64,000 bases of DNA from the NCBI GenBank assembly GCA_911728435.2, contig OU452198.1, forward strand, positions 23,098,001 to 23,162,000. The letters run 5' to 3'. Made by a program: the position numbers and the translations under genes. Shown one piece after another: positions 56,033 through 64,000 of the stretch (within the stretch, counting starts at the first letter, position 1; each line of letters starts with the position of its first letter). The DNA is from Apoderus coryli (lineage: Eukaryota > Arthropoda > Insecta > Coleoptera > Attelabidae). Below the pieces are notes generated by a model. It did no database searches and was not told where the DNA came from. It saw only the letters and a list, made by a program, of their open reading frames with translations.

Positions 56033-56815
56033 ATTGAGGGTTGCAAAAAAAAAAATAAGTTTTTCCTACAAATAATAGTTGAAAATTACCTACTTAATCT
56101 CAGGAAAAGAGTTCGAAAAAGGATATGTCACAAAAACAAAATAATTTAGTTTAATTATTATTATTAACAAGAAAAAAAAATCGAAACCGAATAAAAACAA
56201 CTAATACTATACTAATATCTAATTATAACTACTTACAGTTCTGATCAATTTAAACCCGCACAAATATATTGTCCCCAAATGTCTGTTCTTCGGTGGCCAC
56301 CAAGTTTTTAGTTGGTTTATATTGCCCCAACAACACTCAAACCCCCCAAACAATAACAGCAAAAATAGTAATTCTCAAATTACTACGTAACTTGAACCAC
56401 GTTACTGGCGCTAATGACTTTGTTTTCTTACAATGGCTCAGGCCAAGTATAATGATTATTCTACTTATGTAGAATTGTTTTATTAAAATTTAAAAACGGT
56501 TCGGGAAATTAAAAAAAATAACGCAACCTGCTTTTAATGCAGTTGCTTCCCGACTACCTAGCTTTTTCTATCCTCCTTTCATCATCATATGTGGTATGGT
56601 ACGGAAAAACCCAAAATCGGAATATTCTTTGAGCGGTTATACCGCGTTCCTTTCGGCATCCCTTTTAGAGAAGCCGCAATATTCGCAGCTGTTATTCATA
56701 TTCGCGCACTTCCACAACACCACTTTTGTTTATCCTTATATCTAAAAATGCACAACTTACACCTAAATAACAAAATATTTGAACTTAATTACTAATTATA
56801 CCTAATTTAAAATAA
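56033..56815. other. Noncoding DNA, probably including an LTR
   Basis: No coding frame recognised. On the minus strand a likely LTR starts TGTAACAGGCCAAACCCTC at 56849, right after the purine run AGAGGGGTAA, and extends leftwards into this stretch. Its other end was not located. Confidence 0.4.
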
Positions 56816-57345
56816 AATATATTTACAAGAGGGTTTGGCCTGTTACATTACCCCTCTGTTGAAAAGTTGAATTTTAACATAACAAAAGTTAAGCAGATGT
56901 TGGCAAAGTGGGTACGACATAAGGTTTTAAATTATAAACATTATGCACTCCTAGACCTAAATCGGACCTGTCCTCTTTAATTAAATATTCCGTTAGCTTT
57001 TGGGAAAGATAACCTGCCTCACATACCTTTTTTAAAAAATAATCGGCCTTTGACCCGCGATCATATGTTCCAAATTTCAAACTAAAATAGGCCTCTCGCT
57101 CTATTTCTACACTCCAATATCTGTCTAAAAAAACTCTTTTAAAATCATCAATATTGTCACGAAATTGTTCTTTTAATTGAATCCAATTGGCCGCAGAACC
57201 TTTGAGACATGACACTGCTAACGAGAGCTGTTTTGATCTGGGCACACCCGCATCAGCAAATAAAGTATTAATTTTATTAATGAACGCCACTGGGTGTAGA
57301 GATCGATTCCAATATATTTACAAGAGGGTTTGGCCTGTTACATGG
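56816..57345 (-). pseudogene. gag: LTR-retrotransposon gag remnant between LTR pieces
   Basis: On the minus strand a 133-residue frame (56889-57290) resembles the retrotransposon gag/capsid region: AFINKINTLFADAGVPR, LSLAVSCLKGSAANWIQL, FKRVFLDRYW. It is enclosed by a 33-bp direct repeat (AATATATTTACAAGAGGGTT and following, at 56816 and 57313), which is the LTR start in both places. So the 5' LTR and leader are reduced to 33 bp and pol is gone: a deletion relic of a family other than A and B. Confidence 0.65.
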
Positions 57346-58486
57346 TTAGTTAAGTCGTTGCGGCATGTCAACAAATAATTATTTTATATGATTGTACTTT
57401 CGGTATATATTGTTTTTCAATTTCCATTCTGTCTTTTACAGTAATATTTTTGCACATTTTTGGAAATTATTGTATTTACGTTGTTTTACTACAGACAGTA
57501 TACCTAGTACATGTTAATTATTATGACAGATGGATTTATGTTATAATTTGACACTATGGAAAACCTCTACTTCTTTGGTGGTGGAGTTCAGTGTATTTGC
57601 ATTATTTTTTAGATAAGTAAGCATCAGTTTTGACTGGAAATTTTCATATAAGGTTTGTTAGCTAGGTGCTTTCAATACAAACAATTATTTATTGATATCG
57701 AAATATTTTTGTTTGGGGTAGCTGTCACAATTTATATGACATTTGGAATAGTGATATTTATAAAAGGAACGTAGTATGTGTGAAGTGAGTCATATTTTTA
57801 AAGATTAATACTTTTTCAATAGAATTTACGAATGTGCACGTCATTCTTTGACACGATTGCGACTAAAAATATACGAAATTGCTTCTCCCATATGTTTTTC
57901 TAAGAATATAGTCATGAAAATGGTTTTCAAAGAAAAATCGACAAATTCCAATATAGTTGCGCCTCTAGTTTCACGTCATAATTTGCTAATATTTCTAACG
58001 TTGGTGTCACTTATTTTAGTTTCGTTGACACTTCTAGTTTCACGTCATAATTTGGTTTTGGTCAGAATGTTTTTTCTAACGCGTCAGACAAATTGCTTGT
58101 GTCAAATAGTTTATTATTTTCTTTGTTTACATTCATAGTCTAAAAGTTTTCGGCATTATTTTCATGTTTAAGATCAATTTCTATGAGCATGTTGTATATT
58201 GTAGTGTTATAAAAAGGTTATTCGATATAGTTGTAGTAAATTTAGAAGTTGTCATTGTGTATTTAAAGTAATTTTAGTGAAAAAGTGATAATAACCTTAA
58301 TAACCTAAAGTGACAGTGCCATGAAAGCCGTCAGATGGATGGATGTGATCAAATGTTTGTGAATAGCTCAAGAAGAATAGTTGATATCTCCCTCTGCGTC
58401 ACACACTTAAATGAACTGTGCAGGATAAAGTTGGGCACAGATTTCTGACAATCAAAACAAGTGTAAAATATGCCATGTGTTTTAAC
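57346..58486. other. Noncoding DNA in the 5.26-kb element
   Basis: AT-rich, with a few open frames under 100 codons that show no family resemblance. A short direct repeat (CTAGTTTCACGTCATAATTTG) occurs at ~57965 and ~58031. Confidence 0.4.
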
Positions 58487-59612
58487 ATACAGTTAAATTT
58501 TGATAATCGGGAATAGGCTACCTTTGGTGAGGCTCCTTTGAAGGGAAACATTTTTAAAATAGTTTCCAAATCGTCACATTTTTCATTAAAGTAAAGTCAG
58601 TAGAAAAGAAAACAGATTTGTGTGCTATTCTTATGGAATCTACTCGATTAAACAACATACCAACTTACAATGCTTTGCTGCCAGAATGTCTTTCAAATTA
58701 TCTCTCTCTCTCCTCGTACTTATTATTCGCGCAATAGCTTAATTAAACTGAAACGTATTGAGAACCGACACACCTGCAGATGGTTAGTTAAATATAATCT
58801 TAATTTCCTTAAGTTTATTTTATTTTACCTTTGCTAAAATAATTTCGTTGTGGAAAAAAATCCATATTATTTATATGTCATTCCATTCAATTCTTTCAAA
58901 ATGTGACAACAACCTAGAAAAATTGCGAAAATCGCGGTTGCCACACTTTATTCAATATATCATTATTGGCGTAAAATACCAAAATCAATCAATCCCAATT
59001 CAATTTACATACCCAACACAAGTTAATTAACCACAAACTTAAATTACCCAATCTTTATTTTCAATTTTCTTTCATGAAAATTTTAGTTTCAAATCCACTT
59101 TTACGAAAATATTCTCCCCTATAAATATATATTACATATTTTATATACTAAGAAAAAATAAATCTGACAACCAAGGAACTAAAGAGCTAATATTTGCTGT
59201 ATGACAATTATGACAAGTGGCATTTTGAAATAAAATATAAATTCTTTTAATTTGTTTGAAAATCGAAAAAACATAATAAAATTCATTCTAATATTGGTTA
59301 TTGTACACGGTAATTATATCCTATTAATACCTAATGTTTATTTCTAGCCAAAATTCGATTTTTGATGTATAATAGGTTAAACATATTACACGTACGTAAA
59401 CAAACACTAGAAAAGGCTATACAAGGTTTCTTACGTAAGTACTTTAAAATAGTACTTTTTATGTTTATTTAAAGGTATTTCAGCTAGATTTGTTTATGTA
59501 CGTACCTACATATTATACCACATACTACTTAGGTATCTCCTAATCTCCACATTGGTAAAAACGACTTACCATAGAGCACAGAATAATACATTCCTTATTC
59601 TGTGGAAAGAAA
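58487..59612 (-). repeat. Dispersed 1.15-kb noncoding repeat, copy 2
   Basis: Inverted match to 32528-33712. Its last ~180 bp (59433-59613) are followed by a diverged tandem copy (59619-59795; both hold GTAAGTACTTTAAAATA and ACGTACCTACATATTATACC). Confidence 0.8.
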
Positions 59613-59795
59613 CTTTTTAACGTAAGTACTTTAAAATACAATACTTTTAATTATTATTTAAGTTATTCCAGCTAGAATTGTTTATGTTTCTAGGTACGTA
59701 CCTACATATTATACCACCTACTACTTAGGTAAACAAAAACGTCTTACCATAGTACAACACAGACTAATAATACCTTCCTTATTATGTGAAAACAA

Positions 59796-61172
59796 GCTAT
59801 AAATTATATATTGAAACAAGTAGATAAAAGCGAACAAGAAATTGTGTAGATGTCCAGAAAGCATCCGATAGAAAGGTCCTTATTTATTAACACAGTGAAA
59901 AATACATCATAGACAATGTTAGTTTTTGTTAACAATAATACGTATTTAATCATGATCAAAATATATAAACAAATAATAAACTACATATTTCGGTTAGTCA
60001 GCACAAATCGTTGTAAAATCCAGCACATATCAACTACTGTTCTGGTTGGTATTATTATTTTTTATAAGTAATAAGTAACATTTCATTTTTCTATATTTTG
60101 TTATTTTCTAAATAAATATTATTGCTTTTACCAAATCGTGTTTCTCTTTTTTTAATTAAAATAGATAAAGTTGAGTAAGTTATATAGAAAAAATTAGAAC
60201 TAGGAACATCATTTTAGAGGTTAACCTACTTTTGTCTGAAAATACAATGGTATTATTACATATTTCAATCGCAGGTAAATGAGAACTTTATTCTCAAAAG
60301 CTTAATAACCAAGTGATTGAAGTGAGGCAAAGCCTATTAAAATAGCGCTACATCGCCTCTGTTCTCTCGGTCAGTGAAAAAATTTTTGTAATATAATTTA
60401 CCGGATAAATGTTATTCAAACTGATATATCAATCAAATTTGTAAAAGGAACGGGTATGACAGACAGGCGAGTGACAAATGGTGATATTTTGCATGAATGA
60501 TATTTACCTGTTAGTTAAGCTGAGGAAAGGTGAAAGAAAATATTTTTGAATTTATCTTCCAATAATGATTTCTTTTAATATTTAGTAGTAAATGAATTTC
60601 TATTAAAAAAGAATATTCGTTTTAACTTCAATCAAATCACTTTATGAAACAAAATATGCGTATTTAGCAGGAGGCCCTATATATGGAAGAAAAGAAGAAG
60701 AAATATGCGTATGCGAATAAATGTTAGGCAAAGTCAAACAGAGAGAGAGGGAGAGAGAAGAATATTATTGCATATAAAGTCGAATTCACGCCATTCACCG
60801 AAAACATTATTCTATGTTCACCGATTATAACTGCGGTTATGATGAGACACAGAAAAGTTGAAAATGAATATAACGTACGAAGAAAATGGTCCAGAGTAAA
60901 TCACCAAGAGCAATAACAAAACACAGATTAGTAATTAAAGTTATGTAAATATTCCAATGGACCGATAACGCAACTCATCGGCGAGGTTACTTTTAGTTAA
61001 ACCGCCAAGAAACTATGACATCATGAAGGACTTTCAATAGGAATACTTCTGAATTCTCTTAGTTTGTTAGAATAACTTCGTAAAATTTATGTATATACAG
61101 GGTGTCTCAAATGTAATTCGATTTATTTGATTTCAACCCAAATTTTCATTTTTTTATATAACCCTTAATGAC
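59796..61172. other. Noncoding DNA in the 5.26-kb element
   Basis: No gene seen. A GAGA-rich simple run lies at ~60739-60761, and a TATACAGGGTG-like arm near 61095. Confidence 0.4.
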
Positions 61173-61230
61173 ATTTATCATAGATAAAACTACCACAAAA
61201 CAACTGGGAAATCCCTCAAGGGATTTCTTG
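61173..61230 (-). repeat. Right terminal inverted repeat of the 5.26-kb element
   Basis: CATAGATAAAACTACCACAA...GGGATTTCTTG; partner at 55973-56032. Confidence 0.75.
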
Positions 61231-61549
61231 TTAACTAATAAAGTATGAATATCCAGAAATATAAAAAATGTTAAATTAATAATACAATTTCTAAATATTA
61301 TCAAACACACAACATACAAATAATTTATTATATTATATCACAGTTAAAATAATAGACAGTTACTTCACCTCGTCTCGGCACGTCTGATGTAGGTGGGTTC
61401 AAAGCAATTCGCCGCGCTTATGGTTATAGTATAGTATATATAGAAATAGTATAAAATAGTAGCAGGTCAGAAATGAGCTGGGAATGCGACGAGTCGATAC
61501 CGTTTTCAGCGGCTAGTTAATATTCGATTACTATACCGAGCAGACCTTC

Positions 61550-61893
61550 ACATGTTTTGGTGTGCATATTAAACTGTTGTTTATATCACGGGAGATCCAT
61601 AGTCTTCCATCACACACAACGCAAAAACCAACACCATGTGGATGAAATTGTGTATGACCCTCCACGTCATTACTACTTTTCTAAATATTGTTTATAACAT
61701 TCATAACAGAGTTGATATATTTTCCATCTAGGCCCCAAAGGCAAGTCACTTGCTCCAAGAATCTCGACATATGATATGGTCTAGCAACTCTGCATCTCTG
61801 TGTTGGGTGTTATTGTTTTTGCACGATACTGAACTAGGCCCTCGTCGCATTCTACAACGGCCTCATCGCCATCATTCTCAACTTCTTCATTAT
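61550..61893 (-). pseudogene. Cys/His-rich and acidic remnant, unit IV
   Basis: Third copy, shortened: the start of the acidic stretch and the possible splice acceptor are deleted near 61893 and a few bases are missing near 61545. It follows the truncated C48 fragment on the same strand, in the same order as in units I and II. Confidence 0.35.
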
Positions 61894-61931
61894 TAGTGAC
61901 ATGCTAATTAATTAACAATAGTTTATACAGA

Positions 61932-62165
61932 TCAACAACCAATATTAAACAAAAAAAAAAGGTATGTGTCAATACAACTATACACATCACAATTGAAGTT
62001 GTCAGTTTGCTTGGAATGTTTTACATTACATATCATGTTATTCACTGACAATAAAGCAGGTGTTTTTTTATTAGTATAATTATAATAAAAGGTCATTAAC
62101 CTATTAAACTGTTTGAATAGTCTTTGACTTGGTTGTTTATTATTACACTGCAAAGGATCAAGATT
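61932..62165 (-). pseudogene. Ulp1/C48-like peptidase fragment, unit IV
   Basis: Only the last part is present: LDPLQCNN (Asp), a helical stretch, then TDNFNCDVYSC with the presumed catalytic Cys, all in one frame, unlike units I and II. The His segment and everything upstream are missing. At 62165 the sequence changes to unrelated DNA, so the array ends within this gene. Confidence 0.6.
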
Positions 62166-62198
62166 AAAAAACATTTTCGAAATATGAAACCAGTACAA

Positions 62199-62438
62199 TC
62201 AATCAATTTTTCTTACCTGACACTCATCAATTTTCGTCAAGTTTTGGTAAATACCTTCATATGAAGCCCGTTGTGGATTCGAATCCGCAACGGATGCCCG
62301 CATAAGAACTTCTTTACTCTTTAGTGTAAAAGAACTTTCCAAACTCATGTCGCTTTTTGGATTCAGATTGTCTAAAAAAAATAAAATAAATAATTTTTCA
62401 AAAAAACTAATAATTACATAATTAGAGCAACAGACCAT
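62199..62438 (-). other. Possible internal exon, function unknown
   Basis: On the minus strand a polypyrimidine-AG (TTATTTTTTTTAG) precedes 155 open bases (62371-62217) ending in CAG followed by GTAAGAAAA, a good donor. The encoded piece (SLESSFTLKSKEVLMRASVA, then SYEGIYQNLTKIDECQ) is not recognised. It lies just outside the array, so it may be a host exon or part of an unknown element. Confidence 0.4.
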
Positions 62439-63224
62439 AATATGTAGCTAATGTATATTTATAAATTTATACAGGGTGTCGGTTTGATACTTTTTTGTGA
62501 AAATAAAATAAAATATAATAAATATAAAAGACAATCAAATTTGCTATCAACTGATAATATATCATGTCCCTATACCTAATTAATAATGTTTTCGATATAA
62601 TCGCATTAATATTTAAAAATTTCGATTTATTATAATAGCTTGCAATGGAAATTGTCGTGTGTCAATTTTCTAATTATTTTGACAGTTTGCGAGTGCATTA
62701 ATTATTTTCTGTCAAGATTGGGTTTTGTAAATCTAGCTTTGAGTTGCAAGTACTAATAATGTTTATTTCTAACGCAGTAATCCATTATAAAGAGGAGCGG
62801 TGGATATAGAATTATTAAAACGACGTCTACTCCACAAGTAAACCATACATTAAAATAAAAAATGTCCGTAAATAACAAATTAAATAGAATGGGAGCATTG
62901 CCGGCAAGATTACTAGTTATATTTAAGTATTTAATGTACGGAGAAATAAAAACATACAATTTGCTATACTGAAATCAGTTTTACTTAAAATTATAACAAT
63001 ATAAATAAATATTACATAGAAATAATCAAAAAATATACAAATTATCTACCTATTTTTATAAAATAAAACCAGTGGATCAACAAAATTAACAAACTTGAAT
63101 TCATAACTGTATAAGCACGTAGTAAAGACAAACAATACAAACGTACACGCACACACTTTTATTAAACTGCGCCTGCAGTACAAATTTGAACATACATTAT
63201 AATATCTACAAGCGGCCAATGGAC
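62439..63224. other. Noncoding DNA
   Basis: AT-rich, no recognisable feature apart from a TATACAGGGTGTCGG stretch near 62470. Confidence 0.4.
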
Positions 63225-63251
63225 TCAGTTGCACTCCTCGAGACAATAGTT

Positions 63252-63421
63252 CATACTTACAAATAAATTGAGCTCGAATGGAATATATATTGATACATTT
63301 CTTGTATCTCTCAGTCGTGGCGCAACAGAAACAAACTTATAGTGAACTTGAGTAAGTCCGTCCCCATCCAGTTTAATAAGTTTCAAACAAACTTGCCATT
63401 TAATGTGAACTTTGGTGGACA
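63252..63421 (-). other. Possible exon, function unknown
   Basis: Open minus-strand stretch (MSTKVHIKWQVCLKLIKLDG, then VHYKFVSVAPRLRDTRNVSI, then YIPFELNLF) ending at a strong donor (TTTGTAAGTATG). The family is not recognised. Its end is in phase 0 whereas the exon at 62217-62371 starts in phase 1, so the two do not join directly. Confidence 0.35.
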
Positions 63422-63462
63422 TAATCTTCCGTGGGCTGATCTTGTTAGCAGTTTTGGTCGAT

Positions 63463-63757
63463 CGTGAACTCATGTGGACGGATCAACTTAGCAGTGTTTG
63501 TGCTAAGGTAAATAAGCAATGCTATGTCCTGTTCTCATTAAGATCTATCTTTAATCGACGTACTCTCTTATCAATGTATTATGCGTTAATCTACCCAACG
63601 TTATCTTATAATATCATTTCTTGGGGGCCCTCGACGGAATTGCATCGAATATTCGTTTCACAAAAGCGGGCTATTCGCTTGATATTTGGACTATCTGGCC
63701 GTGACACATGTAAACCTTTATTTATTAGAGAAAAAATATTAACAGTTTTTTCATTGT
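63463..63757 (+). pseudogene. LINE reverse transcriptase C-terminal fragment
   Basis: Codes a thumb/C-terminal piece of a non-LTR reverse transcriptase: VCAKVNKQCYVLFSLRSIFN, LSMYYALIYPTLSYNIISWG, VSQKRAIRLIFGL and CKPLFIREKILTVFSL. A different family from the CR1-like LINE of the array. It lies between two minus-strand coding pieces and probably interrupted them. Confidence 0.75.
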
Positions 63758-63763
63758 TGCCTT

Positions 63764-63985
63764 CTATCTTCGGAATGAAGACAACAAAGACGCCATTTTT
63801 GCTGTAACATTTTCGCTATTGGTATTAAATTTAGTAGCGAGATATTGCCAGGCATCATGCTTTTTATTGTGTACATGGTAGTTGCTGTTAGTTGGGTCCC
63901 ATAATTCTGGTTTAGATTCATATAGTTGAATCAATTCCACAACTTTTTCGTCATTCCAATATTGATCCTTATTAGACATTTTCAC
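63764..63985 (-). pseudogene. MADF-domain coding piece, interrupted
   Basis: From ATG 63979: YWNDEKVVELIQLYESKPEL, NSNYHVHNKKHDAWQYLATK and VTAKMASLLSSFRR, which fit the MADF (Adf-1-type DNA-binding) domain with its spaced Trp and aromatic residues, almost complete. The frame stops right after SSFRR where the LINE fragment adjoins. It could be the start of a host transcription-factor-like gene or the Myb-like gene of a PIF/Harbinger transposon. The window ends 21 bp upstream, so context is missing. Confidence 0.6.
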
Positions 63986-64000
63986 TCCTTCACTGCAGAT

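Larger units (their letters stand above)
55973..61230. mobile_element. 5.26-kb element with terminal inverted repeats
   Basis: Left end CAAGAAATCCCTTTGGGATTTC, right end its near complement; the inverted repeats match well for ~55 bp (to GTGGTAGTTT-ATCTATGA) and weakly to ~90 bp. Each end contains a small palindrome GAAATCCC...GGGATTTC. No target duplication was found, and about 220 bp of the unit sequence present in unit II (23236-23455) are missing at the site. No transposase was recognised. Inside are a remnant of an LTR element (56200-57345) and one copy of the dispersed 1.15-kb repeat. Superfamily unknown. Confidence 0.7.
54227..62165. repeat. Composite tandem unit IV (end of the array)
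   Basis: Fourth copy: hammerhead-like motif, integrase fragment, noncoding part, then a 5.26-kb inverted-repeat element (55973-61230), then acidic/Cys-His remnants and a truncated C48 fragment. Similarity to the other units stops near 62165, within the C48 coding sequence. The DNA to the right is unrelated to the array, so this is its right edge in the window. Confidence 0.75.

Noticed and set aside
57848..58138. 96-codon plus-strand frame
   Set aside because: Low-complexity, partly from a short direct repeat, no domain resemblance.
55970..61234. piggyBac-type insertion of the 5.26-kb element with TTAA duplication
   Set aside because: TTAA lies at 55966 and 61231, but the left one is three bases from the inverted repeat and the flanks do not rejoin to the uninterrupted unit.
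1..64000. CRISPR arrays, bacterial operons, rRNA or tRNA genes
   Set aside because: No regularly spaced short repeats, no clover-leaf candidates with both internal promoter boxes, and clear eukaryotic retroelement content.

Overview
The window is transposable-element DNA from an animal, most likely an insect. The reasons are the AT-rich sequence, the mix of Penelope-like, BEL/Pao, CR1-like and Ty3/gypsy retroelements, and gypsy elements with 3-3.7 kb LTRs and a tRNA-Lys primer site, an arrangement I recall from insect Osvaldo/Ulysses/Woot-type elements. The order cannot be fixed from the sequence. No intact host gene is visible. The only host-like or single-copy-looking coding pieces lie in the last 1.8 kb.

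Large scale: about 62 kb is a head-to-tail series of composite units (I: ~39-21484; II: 21485-~33862; III: ~35600-54226, entering mid-unit; IV: 54227-~62165). Without later insertions a unit is roughly 8-10 kb. Each follows one order: small hammerhead-like motif, Ty3-type integrase C-terminal fragment (-), noncoding DNA, split acidic/Cys-His coding remnants (-), Ulp1/C48-like peptidase (-), tandem array of LINE endonuclease fragments (+), second C48 fragment (-), BEL/Pao reverse transcriptase fragments (-), CR1-like LINE reverse transcriptase (+), 25-bp hairpin, next unit. Units I/II and III/IV meet at the same junction sequence.

Later insertions break the units. A nearly complete Penelope-like element (2765-5299, 13-bp target duplication) sits in unit I; the empty site is seen in units II and IV. 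Gypsy element A (7368-18324, + strand, 4-bp duplication ATAG) is intact, with LTRs that look identical. Gypsy element B (37703-49808, - strand, duplication AGAA) is an older relative with broken pol. A folded-back pair of truncated Penelope-like copies (33857-35590) separates units II and III. A 381-bp hammerhead-bearing insert (29974-30354) splits the LINE of unit II. A 5.26-kb element with ~55-90 bp terminal inverted repeats (55973-61230) lies in unit IV.

How the parts work: in A, gag and pol overlap and pol is entered by -1 frameshifting at a canonical GGGAAAC heptamer, 8 nt before a stem-loop. Element B keeps heptamer, spacer and stem with compensating base changes. The Penelope-like elements and two small derivatives carry minimal hammerhead ribozymes whose stem III is a bare palindrome, the form expected to act as dimers. 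The most unusual features are the composite tandem unit with its hairpin junction and these ribozymes.
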